Shown here: piece after piece, positions 33,421-53,524 of the stretch
Layout: every line of letters starts with the position of its first letter
Numbering within the stretch: position 1 is the first letter of the stretch
Source: Aquidulcibacter paucihalophilus
GTDB taxonomy: Bacteria > Pseudomonadota > Alphaproteobacteria > Caulobacterales > Caulobacteraceae
Assembly: GCA_030285985.1 (NCBI GenBank)
Contig: CP127384.1
Coordinates: 2,096,501-2,160,500 of the forward strand
Direction of reading: 5' to 3'
DNA length: 64,000 nt
The notes under the pieces: generated by a model
Databases searched by the model: none
What the model saw: only the letters and a program-made list of their open reading frames with translations
Told to the model about the DNA's origin: nothing
Program-made: the position numbers and the translations under genes

Positions 33421-34446
33421 TCAGGCCGCGGCGGGTCCCTCCATCGCCTCGACGGGGAAGACCAGACGGCTGCAGACGCCGCGGTCTCGAGCGATCATCT
33501 CGAACTGTCCGCCGAGCTGGCGCGCCATACTGTGCACGATCCGCAGGCCCAGCGAGCCGGCCTGGGCGGCCTCGAACCCCGGCGGCAGGCCGTCGCCGTC
33601 ATCGGTGACCGTCAGCGCCTGTTGTGCGCCGTCCATCGAAAGATCGACCCCTATGACGCCGCTCCGGCCCGCGAAACCGTGCTCGAGGGCGTTGTTGACG
33701 CATTCCAGCATGATCAGACTGACCGGGGTCGACTGGTCCGCTGACAGGGGCTGCTCGCCGCCTGTCACGGTCAGCTGGACATCGTTGCGCCCGGCGGCAT
33801 CGAGGGCATCCGCCAGCAGATCACGGGCGAACGCCGCAAATGGCAGGGCGTGGCCGTTCAGGTCATGCAGACCGCGCTGCACCTTGGCGATCAGGGCGGT
33901 CCGGCCCCTCGCCTCCTGCAGGCCGCGCCGGGCGTCCGGATCGGTCGTATGCTGGGCCTGCAGTGCCAGCATGGCCGAAACCACCTGCAGGTTGTTGCTC
34001 ACCCGGTGCTGGATCTCGCGGGACAGGAGGTCCCGGCTCTCGGCCAGTTCCCGGCTCCGCTCCACCTCGACTTCCGCCCGGCGACGCTCGCGCTGCATGC
34101 CGTGGATGAAGAAGATGTCGACCGCGACCACGAAGGCATAGAAGGCCAGGGCCAGGCTGGTCGCACTGTTGAGCTCGAACCCCGGCGGCCCGATGAAGAA
34201 CCACCAGGCGGTCAGGCCCGACAGGACGGCGGTCAAAAGGCCGGCGCGCAGGCCCGCCAGATAGGTGACCACCACGACCGCCGGAAAGAAGGTCAGATAG
34301 GGAAAGCCGGGCGGGAACTGGTCATCCAGGCCCATGCGGACGAGGAAGGCGACCAGCCAGGCCGCCACGGCAAGGCCATAGGCCGCGACCGGATGGGTGA
34401 TCCTTCGCTCTGGTCCCAATTCCATCTTCCGTAACAGGGCGCGCAA
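33421..34446 (-). CDS. Sensor histidine kinase (DUF4118 membrane domain, HisKA_2 family)
   Basis: A 341-residue inner-membrane kinase. The N-terminal 110 residues hold four helices of the DUF4118/KdpD-like type (VAAYGLAVAAWLVAFLVRMG; FPYLTFFPAVVVVTYLAGLRAGLLTAVLSGLTAWWFF). A HisKA_2 dimerisation domain has the phospho-His in LSREIQHRVSNNLQVVSAM, followed by a HATPase_c domain with the N box (LIMLECVNNALEHGF) and G boxes DDGDGLPPGF and GSLGLRIV. HisKA_2/HWE kinases in alphaproteobacteria often feed the PhyR general stress pathway. No receiver partner is adjacent. Start uncertain: TTG 34446 with GGAGGG somewhat far upstream, or ATG 34425. Confidence 0.9.
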   Translation of the reverse strand: MRALLRKMELGPERRITHPVAAYGLAVAAWLVAFLVRMGLDDQFPPGFPYLTFFPAVVVVTYLAGLRAGLLTAVLSGLTAWWFFIGPPGFELNSATSLALAFYAFVVAVDIFFIHGMQRERRRAEVEVERSRELAESRDLLSREIQHRVSNNLQVVSAMLALQAQHTTDPDARRGLQEARGRTALIAKVQRGLHDLNGHALPFAAFARDLLADALDAAGRNDVQLTVTGGEQPLSADQSTPVSLIMLECVNNALEHGFAGRSGVIGVDLSMDGAQQALTVTDDGDGLPPGFEAAQAGSLGLRIVHSMARQLGGQFEMIARDRGVCSRLVFPVEAMEGPAAA

Positions 34447-34489
34447 TGGCCTGAAGAACCCTCCGCGCCGCGCGGGGCAGGGTCAAGCG

Positions 34490-34524
34490 ACGAAAACGGC
34501 CCCCGGATTGCTCCGGGGGCCGTT
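34490..34524 (-). terminator. Terminator of tuf (str operon)
   Basis: A 12-bp perfect stem, 34495-34506 with 34513-34524, closed by a six-base loop. On the minus strand it is followed by TTTTCG. Located about 70 bases after the tuf stop. Confidence 0.9.
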
Positions 34525-34542
34525 CTCTTTGTCTTCACGACC

Positions 34543-34585
34543 GCGCTCAAGCAGTGAGCGACCGCGTCGCGAGCGTTAGTGCACC
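34543..34585. repeat. 43-nt dispersed repeat, copy 2
   Basis: 39 of 43 bases identical to 24008-24050. It lies between the tuf stop codon and the tuf terminator. Confidence 0.75.
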
Positions 34586-34592
34586 GAAAGGC

Positions 34593-35783
<1,191 letters not shown>

Positions 35784-35839
35784 TCTCTTCTCTCCGTCCC
35801 CTGAACAGGGGGCTTGTCCAAAATTTCAGGGTGTTGGGT

Positions 35840-37921
<2,082 letters not shown>

Positions 37922-38072
37922 GAGAAGCGTGCCTTGAAGTGAGTTCAGGACGCGTTTCGCGCCCTCGGGGAAGATGTCGATCTGTGCGGATAAGCGGGCG
38001 CGGGCGATTTAGCTCAAACCGCCCGCGCCGGATAGTCTCTAGATAGGTGCCGAACAGGGCACCTTGAAGGCG

Positions 38073-38546
38073 TTACCAGCGGTAGTGGCTGAAGGCGCGG
38101 TTGGCCTCGGCCATCTTGTGGGTGTCTTCGCGCTTCTTGACCGCGGTGCCGCGGTTGTTCGAGGCGTCCAGCAGCTCGGCCGCCAGCTTTTCGGTCATGG
38201 TGTTCTCACCACGCTTGCGCGCGGCGTTGACCAGCCAGCGGATGGCCAGGGCCCGACGGCGATCGGGGCGAACCTCGACCGGCACCTGGTAGGTGGCACC
38301 GCCGACGCGACGCGACCGGACTTCCACGGCCGGAGCCACGTTATCGAGCGCAGCGTGGAACGTCGCGACGGGCTCCTGTTCCTTCTTCTTGTCGGCCAGG
38401 ATCTCGAACGCGCCATACACGATGTTCTCGGCGACGGCCTTTTTGCCCTCGTACATGACGTAGTTCATGAACTTGGTGACGATCAGATCCTTGTATTTGG
38501 GATCCGGCAGAACTTCGCGCTTCTGGGCGCGGTGACGACGGGACAT
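38073..38546 (-). CDS. rpsG: 30S ribosomal protein S7
   Basis: Assembles the head of the small subunit. 157 residues, typical. Conserved blocks: [38 protein letters not shown], and the end [20 protein letters not shown]. Second gene in the str operon, 66 bases after rpsL. Confidence 0.98.
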   Translation of the reverse strand: MSRRHRAQKREVLPDPKYKDLIVTKFMNYVMYEGKKAVAENIVYGAFEILADKKKEQEPVATFHAALDNVAPAVEVRSRRVGGATYQVPVEVRPDRRRALAIRWLVNAARKRGENTMTEKLAAELLDASNNRGTAVKKREDTHKMAEANRAFSHYRW

Positions 38547-38612
38547 GGGCTTGGCCTTCTAAATCGGTGTCGGACGGCTGGTGTGAACCAGCGAATGGAA
38601 TAGGACGGTCGC

Positions 38613-38984
38613 TTACTTCGGACGCTTGGCGCCGTAGTGCGAACGGCGCTGCTTGCGGTCCTTGACGCCTTGCGTGTCGAGCACGCCGCGCAGGATGTGG
38701 TAGCGAACGCCGGGAAGGTCTTTCACGCGGCCGCCACGGATCAGGACCACCGAGTGCTCCTGCAGATTGTGGCCCTCGCCGGGGATGTAGCACACGGCTT
38801 CGATGCCGGTGGTCAGACGCACCTTGGCAACCTTACGAAGCGCCGAGTTCGGCTTCTTCGGGGTCGTCGTATAGACGCGGGTGCAGACGCCGCGGCGCTG
38901 CGGGCAGCCCTTCAGGGCCGGGACCTTGTTACGGACCGGCTTGGGTTGGCGCGGCTTGCGGATCAGCTGGTTGATAGTCGGCAT
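38613..38984 (-). CDS. rpsL: 30S ribosomal protein S12
   Basis: Decoding-centre protein, 123 residues. The streptomycin region reads [12 protein letters not shown], with Lys43 and Lys44 as in sensitive wild types, and the second hotspot [12 protein letters not shown] is also unaltered. First gene of the str operon; its leader holds a terminator-like hairpin about 130 bases upstream. Confidence 0.99.
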   Translation of the reverse strand: MPTINQLIRKPRQPKPVRNKVPALKGCPQRRGVCTRVYTTTPKKPNSALRKVAKVRLTTGIEAVCYIPGEGHNLQEHSVVLIRGGRVKDLPGVRYHILRGVLDTQGVKDRKQRRSHYGAKRPK

Positions 38985-39336
38985 TCGAAACTCGTCTCTT
39001 TCAATCGATGGAGGCGTGTGCCTTTCGGCCGGAGCGCCTCATGAGCCTTCTTTTCGGACGACGCCGATGCGCCGCCCCGGGTTTGATCTCGAGCCGGCAA
39101 CGCGACGTCCAAACGAAAAAACCGGAACGCGCGCTTCGGGCGTTCCGGCGGGCACAGCCCGTCCGCTCAATTGTCACGATCCCGGAACCCGGCGGACCGG
39201 GAACCTCGAAAGTGGGCGGCTTCTACGCGCGGGGGGGCTGAAGGTCAAGGGCGGCGGGTTCGTCGAGCCGGGCATGGCTGCATTCCGCGCCTGTTCAGGC
39301 CCCAATACCGCCACGCTCGCCCCATCCTGTGCGCCT
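38985..39336. other. Leader region upstream of rpsL
   Basis: About 350 bases without a convincing gene. It must carry the promoter of the str operon (minus) and that of the downstream plus-strand gene. The one clear element is the hairpin at 39113-39148. Short frames here on both strands look like shadows of GC-rich DNA. Confidence 0.5.
39113..39148 (-). terminator. Terminator-like hairpin in the rpsL leader (possible attenuator)
   Basis: Stem CCGGAACG (39122-39129) with CGTTCCGG (39141-39148); on the minus strand it is followed by TTTTTT-CG-TTT. No minus-strand gene ends here: the next one upstream on that strand stops at 40125. It may therefore attenuate the str operon transcript. Confidence 0.65.
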
Positions 39337-40122
39337 ATGGCGGGTGGACAGCGATTCAAGGGGCCGGCGTGGGTTTGGCCCCGACGCGCAGAGCGGTGGC
39401 GAAAGCCCGCGATCATCGCCGTATCCGTGCTCGGCCATGCGGCGCTCTTCTCCTACCTTGGCCTGCGCTCCATGGGGCTGAGCATCCCGGACCTGCTCCA
39501 GGACGACGCGGTCATCTATGTCCAGATGGAGCCCCGCCCGCTGCTGCCGGGCGAGGTCGCGCGTGTCCGGCCGCCGCCGGAAAGGACCCGGGACGTCGCC
39601 GCCCCCGCCCTGCCCGGCACCACCACCGCCGACCGCGACCTGCCCTTCCGCGACCCGACCGAAGATGAGGATCAGCCTGCCCCGCCCGCGCCCCGCCTGG
39701 GCGTTCCGGCACCCGGTGCGCCCGCGGCCCCGCCCGGGGTCGAGGGCTGGTCCGTGCGCCCCGAGACCCTCGGCGACCGTGTCGGCCGCGGCCTGCGCAC
39801 CCGCGGCCCGGGCTGCAGCGCCCCTGCCCTGCTCAGCGCCGCCGAGCGCGCGGTCTGCGACGAGCGCTTCGGCCAGCGCGCCGGTGCCGCGGCTCCCATA
39901 GACGACACCGCCGGCAGCCCGTTCGCCGCCGAGGGTGCCCGCCGTCTTGCCGACTACGAGCGACGTCGCCGTCCTCTCGCCGGCGGCAGCGGCAATGTCG
40001 GCCCCCAGGACGGTCCCGGCTCCAATTTCGGCACGGGGGTCGCGGGAGGCCTCCTGGACCCGTCACTCCGCCCGGACTCGACACAGAACATCAGAACGGA
40101 CCGCCGGGACGGACCGCGCTGA
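39337..40122 (+). CDS. Proline-rich single-span membrane protein (TonB-like layout), unknown function
   Basis: From ATG 39337 a 261-residue protein: basic cytoplasmic N terminus (RRAERWRKP), one membrane helix (AIIAVSVLGHAALFSYLGL), then a long periplasmic stretch very rich in Pro, Ala, Arg and Gly, with two cysteines (GPGCSAPAL, AVCDERF). The topology resembles TonB, but the conserved TonB C-terminal domain is not evident. No strong ribosome site is seen, and the frame is open far upstream, so the start is uncertain. It is convergent with the HExxH gene. Confidence 0.6.
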   Translation: MAGGQRFKGPAWVWPRRAERWRKPAIIAVSVLGHAALFSYLGLRSMGLSIPDLLQDDAVIYVQMEPRPLLPGEVARVRPPPERTRDVAAPALPGTTTADRDLPFRDPTEDEDQPAPPAPRLGVPAPGAPAAPPGVEGWSVRPETLGDRVGRGLRTRGPGCSAPALLSAAERAVCDERFGQRAGAAAPIDDTAGSPFAAEGARRLADYERRRRPLAGGSGNVGPQDGPGSNFGTGVAGGLLDPSLRPDSTQNIRTDRRDGPR

Positions 40123-40124
40123 CC

Positions 40125-40835
40125 TCAGGCCGCGGGCTCCTCGTTGTCCACGCGCCGCCGCTGCGAGGACTGGAACAGCGCCTCTACGGAGCCGCCGTTC
40201 GCCTCCAACTCCCGCGTCACCCGCTTACGGCTCTCATAGTAAAACAGCCCCCGCGTCCGGCGGCCCTCGGCGATCATCCGTGCCGCCGCTTCATCGGACA
40301 CCGAACCCGTGCCCGACACATGGTCGCTGTAACCTTCCACGACCCAGGTCGGGTAAACTTGGGAACTGAGCAGCCCGAAGCGTTGGCGGATCAGGACGTG
40401 GGTCCGCTCATGAGCGATCACGCTGGTCAGGTCACGCGCCGGAACAGGATTTCCGCTGTACCAGACCCGATCCGTGGCCACATCAGACCGATTGACCACG
40501 ATGATCTCAACCGATGGCCGCGACAGGGCCAATGAGTTTGACACATTGAGGCTCAACAGCCGCCAGCGCAGCCCCCCGTCGGTCAGATAGACGGGGCGGG
40601 TGAGCACCTCGGGCGTGAATAGCGGACTGGCCCGCACAAGGGCGTCGGCCCGGCCGATGACACCCTCAATCTCGTCGGGGATCGGGCTTGCTGAATAGAC
40701 CGGTGTGACACCGACCATTCGCTTGTGAGGAAACAACAGCAGCGGCGGGTAGAACACGCTGGCGAGCCAGTACATCCCGGTGCCTGCGACCCCCAAAAGG
40801 ACGACAATCACCCAACGCGTGCGCTTCGCCTTCAT
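40125..40835 (-). CDS. Membrane-anchored putative metallopeptidase (HExxH, orphan)
   Basis: A 236-residue protein with an N-terminal membrane anchor (WVIVVLLGVAGTGMYWLASVF) and a periplasmic domain. The zinc-type site HERTH lies in SVIAHERTHVLIRQRFG, followed about 20 residues later by WVVEGYSDHVSG, whose Glu could be the third ligand (gluzincin layout). ATG 40835 is preceded by GGGGGAG at good distance. GC content is lower than in the flanking rpo/rps genes. No family name can be given with confidence. Confidence 0.65.
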   Translation of the reverse strand: MKAKRTRWVIVVLLGVAGTGMYWLASVFYPPLLLFPHKRMVGVTPVYSASPIPDEIEGVIGRADALVRASPLFTPEVLTRPVYLTDGGLRWRLLSLNVSNSLALSRPSVEIIVVNRSDVATDRVWYSGNPVPARDLTSVIAHERTHVLIRQRFGLLSSQVYPTWVVEGYSDHVSGTGSVSDEAAARMIAEGRRTRGLFYYESRKRVTRELEANGGSVEALFQSSQRRRVDNEEPAA

Positions 40836-40925
40836 CAAGCTCCCCCGAACTGCTGACCCGAAACAAGCTTAGCCTGTAAACGCGGCACCCCCCAAGCCAC
40901 CTCTGCGCGCATCCATGACGGTATG

Positions 40926-40956
40926 AAAAAGGGCGGCCCCGTTTCCGGAGCCGCCC
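40926..40956 (-). terminator. Terminator of the rpoB-rpoC operon
   Basis: Stem GGGCGGC (40931-40937) with GCCGCCC (40950-40956), loop of 12 bases with further pairing inside, followed on the minus strand by TTTTT. About 30 bases after the rpoC stop. Confidence 0.88.
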
Positions 40957-40983
40957 TCTTCATTGCAATCCTGAACCTGTCGA

Positions 40984-45180
<4,197 letters not shown>

Positions 45181-45240
45181 CTTGATTCCTTCTGCGGGCT
45201 GACCCGCCAAATTTCATTGAGGGAGAAAGTGGACGATCGT

Positions 45241-45264
45241 CCCTCCCCGCTTGCGCGGAGAGGG
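45241..45264. repeat. Palindrome in the rpoB-rpoC spacer
   Basis: CCCTCCCCGC (45241-45250) and GCGGAGAGGG (45255-45264) form a 10-bp stem with one mismatch and loop TTGC. Its composition resembles the GC-rich palindromes scattered through related genomes. It lacks a T run, so it should not stop transcription. Confidence 0.65.
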
Positions 45265-45277
45265 ATCATTCGATCGG

Positions 45278-49396
<4,119 letters not shown>

Positions 49397-49788
49397 TCTG
49401 TATTCCCAATACGCCGCCCGGGCAGGCGGCGATCAATGCAGCAGCCACGGCTCCGCCTCTCGGGCGACCCGTGACCATCGGTTTCGACGTCCACCCTCGG
49501 GCCTTGCGGCGCCAGGACGTCTGAAATTGCAGGGCTCCCTGGGAAGGAGCGCGCCTTCGCACCGGTCGGAGGGCGACAAACCGGGCCTCGGCGCTTTCGC
49601 GCGTGTCTCATACTGAGTTAGCGGAGCCGGGTCATATACTCGCTTTTCCGACGAAATAAAGGCCCGTTCGGCAGTTTTCGGGATTGACCTCGCAGGGGCC
49701 GAAGGAGGTACCTTCAGATTGTTCACGGCTGACGGAAAAACCGGATGTTGAAAGAGGGCCATTTGAGGCATCGGCAGGACAACGGGCT
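49397..49788. other. rpoB leader and divergent intergenic region
   Basis: About 390 bases without a gene. Must hold the rpoBC promoter (minus) and that of the repeat protein (plus). Seen: a 7-bp hairpin in the rpoB leader (49412-49418 with 49425-49431), a TATA-rich stretch at about 49633-49638, and TTGACC at 49684-49689 on the plus strand. None is strong enough to name as a promoter. Confidence 0.5.
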
Positions 49789-50634
49789 ATGAGGCACTTG
49801 GCATTAGCGCTGGGCGTTGCTCTAAGCCTCGTGGCCACGGCAGCCTCGGCTCAGCGGTCGCTGGAGGAGACGTCGACCACCCGCGGTCGGGTCAGGGACA
49901 CATCGACCCTTTTGGCCGCGCAGGACGCCGCCGCCCGGGCCGGCGCCGACTGCGTCGTCATCAGCGCTTCGCTTCGCGGCATGGACAGCTTCGGCGACCG
50001 TCAATACGAGGCCGTCTGCCGCGACGGGCCGGGTTATTTGATCGTCGATGGGACCAGCCCCACCGCGCATAGCTGCCTCCTTCTGGCCAGCCAGAGTGAC
50101 CGGTTCCAGCGCGGAGAGCCGTCGAGCCGCCCGGCTCCGGCCTGTGTTCTCCGCGGCAACCGGAATCCGGTCCGGCATTTTGCCTCCATGGCGACTCACG
50201 CGGGGATGGACTGTCGGGTCGACGAAGGCCGGGTCGTCGGCCTTTCTCCGACAGGAACCACGATCTATGAGATTGGCTGTCGCCGTGCCCCCGGGGCTTG
50301 GATCGAACAGGCGTCCGGCGTATGGACCGTCACCGATTGCCTTGATGTCCGGTCGCGGGGCGACCTTTGCCAGTTCACCACCGAGTCCGAAGAAGTCGCG
50401 GGCTTCCGCCCAAGGCTTTCCGGAAGCGCCGCCGAAGCCTGCGCGCCGACGCGGGTACGCGACATGGGGCGCAATGCGGCGGGGCTCACCTGGTACGAAC
50501 TGACCTGCGCCGGCGGCGACCCGATTGTCGTCAGTCTGGATGCCGGACGCAGGGTGACGAATGTCTTGTCCTGTACGGAAGCGGCCCACATCGGCGACGG
50601 CTGCAGGGCCGAGGTTCGCGCGCCCCAACGGTGA
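49789..50634 (+). CDS. Secreted protein built of three similar Cys-containing units
   Basis: A 281-residue exported protein with a signal peptide ending VATAASA. The mature part appears to be three versions of one unit of about 80 residues, each with the pattern YE-x-x-C-[RA]-x-x-x-G...then a second Cys: YEAVCRDGPG...SCLL, YEIGCRRAPG...DCLDV, YELTCAGGDP...SCTEA, each preceded by a GxDC or VRDMG-like lead. The paired cysteines suggest a disulphide in each unit. ATG 49789 is chosen for the signal peptide. No family known to me. Confidence 0.65.
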   Translation: MRHLALALGVALSLVATAASAQRSLEETSTTRGRVRDTSTLLAAQDAAARAGADCVVISASLRGMDSFGDRQYEAVCRDGPGYLIVDGTSPTAHSCLLLASQSDRFQRGEPSSRPAPACVLRGNRNPVRHFASMATHAGMDCRVDEGRVVGLSPTGTTIYEIGCRRAPGAWIEQASGVWTVTDCLDVRSRGDLCQFTTESEEVAGFRPRLSGSAAEACAPTRVRDMGRNAAGLTWYELTCAGGDPIVVSLDAGRRVTNVLSCTEAAHIGDGCRAEVRAPQR

Positions 50635-50707
50635 AATGTTCGCTGTCCCCGGAAGGCTCGATCGCAGCCGTATTCCTCAGCGGTCCTGCCCCTGCTAGCG
50701 TCGCCCC

Positions 50708-51217
50708 ATGACCCGCACCCTCCTGATCGCCGCCGCCGCCCTGTCCCTCGCCGCTTGCGCCACCGCCCAGGCCCCGGCACCCGCCGCCACGCCCGGCGTC
50801 GGCACGCTGGAAGGCTGGACCGCCGGCAATGCGCAATATCTGGTCGTCAACGGGGCCCGGCGCGGCTGGACCACCACCGAATCGGGCCTGCAGTACCGCC
50901 GCGTCGGCCGCGCCCAGCCGAACGGCCGCCAGCCGGTCGCGACGGACACGGTCAAGGTCCACTACCGTGGGACCTTCGTCGACGGCCGCGAGTTCGACAG
51001 TTCCTACAGCCGTAATGAACCGGCCGAGTTCCCGCTCAACCGCGTCATCCGCGGCTGGACCGAGGGCGTGGCCCTGATGCGCGAGGGCGAAAAGTTCGAA
51101 TTCGTCATCCCCGCCGCCCTCGGCTACGGCGAGCGCTGGGTCGGCGGTGGCGAACTGCCGCCCAACTCCACCCTGCTGTTCACGGTGGAACTGCTGGAAG
51201 TGAAACCGGCGTCCTGA
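50708..51217 (+). CDS. FKBP-type peptidyl-prolyl isomerase, lipoprotein
   Basis: A 169-residue envelope foldase. The signal peptide has lipobox LAAC at residue 17-18, followed by an Ala/Pro linker and, from about residue 55, an FKBP domain: [18 protein letters not shown], the [13 protein letters not shown] active-site strand and [20 protein letters not shown], ending [11 protein letters not shown]. Aromatic and Asp positions of the catalytic pocket are intact. Lies upstream of two M61 peptidases with an inverted-repeat element between them. Confidence 0.93.
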   Translation: MTRTLLIAAAALSLAACATAQAPAPAATPGVGTLEGWTAGNAQYLVVNGARRGWTTTESGLQYRRVGRAQPNGRQPVATDTVKVHYRGTFVDGREFDSSYSRNEPAEFPLNRVIRGWTEGVALMREGEKFEFVIPAALGYGERWVGGGELPPNSTLLFTVELLEVKPAS

Positions 51218-51229
51218 CCTCTCTGCTTT

Positions 51230-51408
51230 CGTCATCCTCCGGCGAGCGAAGCGAGACCGGGGGACCCAGTGGCGCCGCGACGGCGGCGAAACACAGGTGG
51301 TCGCGAGGGACCCTCATCCGCAAACACCGCGCTCCCGACAGGTTCGCGCTCACGCGCGCCGCTGGGTCCCCCGGTCTGCGCCGCTGCGCGGCTTGCCGGA
51401 GGATGACG
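51230..51408. repeat. Long inverted-repeat element between FKBP and M61 genes
   Basis: Arms of roughly 45-50 bases at 51230-51275 and 51357-51408 are near-complete reverse complements: outer CGTCATCCTCCGGC, inner ACCGGGGGACCCAG with one change. They flank about 80 bases of unrelated sequence. The whole spans nearly all of the 334-base intergenic space. No coding potential seen. It looks like a MITE- or REP-type element. Confidence 0.75.
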
Positions 51409-51551
51409 ATAGCAGGAGGGCTATCCCATGTGCTGGAGCCATCGGTAACCCGATCATGACAGCGTTTTAATGCTGCGCGTTCCTGTCCAGCTTGACCCGT
51501 GCCTGCGCGCGGCGTGATCTGCGACCGCCCCCCGACCGAGAGTCTCCCGAC

Positions 51552-53507
51552 ATGATGCGCCCCGCCGTCCGCCTGTTCGTCACGTCCTGCGCCGCCGCCC
51601 TCCTGTTCGGTGCCGCGCCCTCTCTCGCACAGGTCGGGACGCCTGCCCTCGACCGGGCCCTCGCCCCGATCCCGGCCCCGCGCGATGTAGCCTACGCCGG
51701 CGTCATCACTCTGGATATGGATGCAACCGACATCGACCGACGGATCGTCTCGGTGCGCCAGACCATCCCTGTCGCCGGCCCTGGCCCGCTGGTGCTGCTC
51801 TATCCGCAGTGGATCCCGGGCAACCACGGCCCCGTCGGCCCGGTCGACGACATCGCCGACCTGCAGATCACCGCCAATGGCCAGCCGCTGCGCTGGGTCC
51901 GCAATACCGCCAACACCAGCGCCTTCCAGGTCGAGGTCCCGGCCGGCGCGACCTCGGTCGAGGTCGCCTTCAAATGGCTGACCCCCATCGACGGCGCCCA
52001 GGGGCGGGTCGTCATCACCGACGAGATGCTCAACATCCAGTGGGAAAAGGCCATCCTCTATCCGGCCGGCTACTACTCCCGCCAGATCACGGTCCAGCCG
52101 ACCCTGCGCCTGCCCGCCGGCTGGCAGTACGGCGCGGCGCTCGACACGACCTCGTTCCAGAACGGTGTCGCGGTCTTCGCCCCGATCACCCTCGAGCATC
52201 TGGCCGACAGCCCGGTCTTCGCCGGGGCCCACTATCGCCAGATCGACCTCGATCCGGGCGGTCGGTCGCCCGTGCGACTGAACATCGTCGCCGACGACGC
52301 CGACATGCTGGCGGCCACCGACGACCACATCGAACGCCACCGCGAACTGGTCCGCCAGGCCGACCGCCTGTACGGCGCGCGGCATTTCAACCACTACGAC
52401 TTCCTCGTCGCCGTCAGCGACCGCCTCGGCGGCATCGGGCTGGAGCATCACCGCTCGTCCGAGAACAGCGTCGACACCGACTATTTCACCGCCCCCGCCT
52501 CGACCCTCGCCGACCGCGACCTGCTGGGCCACGAATACAATCACTCCTGGAACGGCAAATGGCGGCGTCCGGCCGACCAGCTGACGCCGACCCTGAACGA
52601 GCCGCTGCAGAACTCCCTGCTCTGGGTCTATGAGGGCCAGACCCAGTACTATGGCCTCATCCTGACCGCCCGCGCGGGCCTGATGAGCAAGCAGCAGGCG
52701 CTGGACGTCCTCGCCAACACCGCCGCCAGCTATGCCGAAGACAATCCCGGCCGCGCCTGGCGCGCCATGCAGGACACCACCAACGACCCGATCATCGCCC
52801 GGCGTCAGCCCCAGCCCTGGAGCAGCTTCCAGCGCAGTGAGGACTACTATCGCGAAGGGGCCATGATCTGGCTCGACGCCGACACCCTGATCCGCGAACA
52901 GTCCAACGGTCGCCGCTCGCTGGACGACTTCGCCAAGGCCTTCTTCGGCGTCCAGGACGGGAACTGGGACCCGGCCCCCTATACGTTCGACGATGTGACC
53001 TCGACCCTGAACGGGGTGCAGGCCAACGACTGGGCCGCCTTCCTGCGCGCGCGTCTCGACGCCGTCGGTCCGGACGCGCAGACGCCGCTCGCCGGCATCG
53101 AGCGCGGCGGCTATCGCCTCGTCTGGAGCACCACGCCCAATGCCTACAGCCGCGCGCTCAACGCCGAGCTCGAACGGGTCGATTTCGCCTATTCGCTCGG
53201 CCTCAGCCTGAACAACGCCAACCGCGTCACCGCCGTCCGCTGGGGATCACCCGCCTTCGAGGCCGGTCTGACCTCGGGCTGGGAAGTCGTTGCCGTCAAC
53301 GGCCGCGCCGCAAGCGCCACGGCCATCGCAGAAGCCATCACCGCCTCCGCCGGCAACACCACGCCGATCGAGATGATGCTGAAGCGGGGCGAACGCTTCC
53401 GCACCATCCGCTTCGACTACCACGGTGGCCTGCGCTACCCACGCCTCGAACGCATCGAGGGCACCCCTGACCATCTCGGCGACATTCTCGCCCCCCGTCG
53501 CCGTTGA
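51552..53507 (+). CDS. M61 family peptidase with PDZ domain, secreted (copy 1)
   Basis: A 651-residue periplasmic metallopeptidase of the glycyl-aminopeptidase type. The signal peptide ends near APSLAQ. An N-terminal beta-sandwich (QTIPVAGPGPLVLLYPQWIP) precedes the catalytic domain with HEYNHSWNGKWRRP as the HExxH zinc site and ALLWVYEGQTQYYG-type Glu third ligand (in NSLLWVYEGQTQYYG). A PDZ domain lies near the C terminus (GSPAFEAGLTSGWEVVAVNG). Followed after 17 bases by a paralogue. ATG 51552 and 51555 are adjacent alternatives. Confidence 0.93.
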   Translation: MMRPAVRLFVTSCAAALLFGAAPSLAQVGTPALDRALAPIPAPRDVAYAGVITLDMDATDIDRRIVSVRQTIPVAGPGPLVLLYPQWIPGNHGPVGPVDDIADLQITANGQPLRWVRNTANTSAFQVEVPAGATSVEVAFKWLTPIDGAQGRVVITDEMLNIQWEKAILYPAGYYSRQITVQPTLRLPAGWQYGAALDTTSFQNGVAVFAPITLEHLADSPVFAGAHYRQIDLDPGGRSPVRLNIVADDADMLAATDDHIERHRELVRQADRLYGARHFNHYDFLVAVSDRLGGIGLEHHRSSENSVDTDYFTAPASTLADRDLLGHEYNHSWNGKWRRPADQLTPTLNEPLQNSLLWVYEGQTQYYGLILTARAGLMSKQQALDVLANTAASYAEDNPGRAWRAMQDTTNDPIIARRQPQPWSSFQRSEDYYREGAMIWLDADTLIREQSNGRRSLDDFAKAFFGVQDGNWDPAPYTFDDVTSTLNGVQANDWAAFLRARLDAVGPDAQTPLAGIERGGYRLVWSTTPNAYSRALNAELERVDFAYSLGLSLNNANRVTAVRWGSPAFEAGLTSGWEVVAVNGRAASATAIAEAITASAGNTTPIEMMLKRGERFRTIRFDYHGGLRYPRLERIEGTPDHLGDILAPRRR

Positions 53508-53524
53508 TCGTGAGGGACACGAAG

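Noticed and set aside
51230..51408. Insertion sequence
   Set aside because: The inverted arms have no transposase or other frame between them, so only a non-autonomous element is possible.
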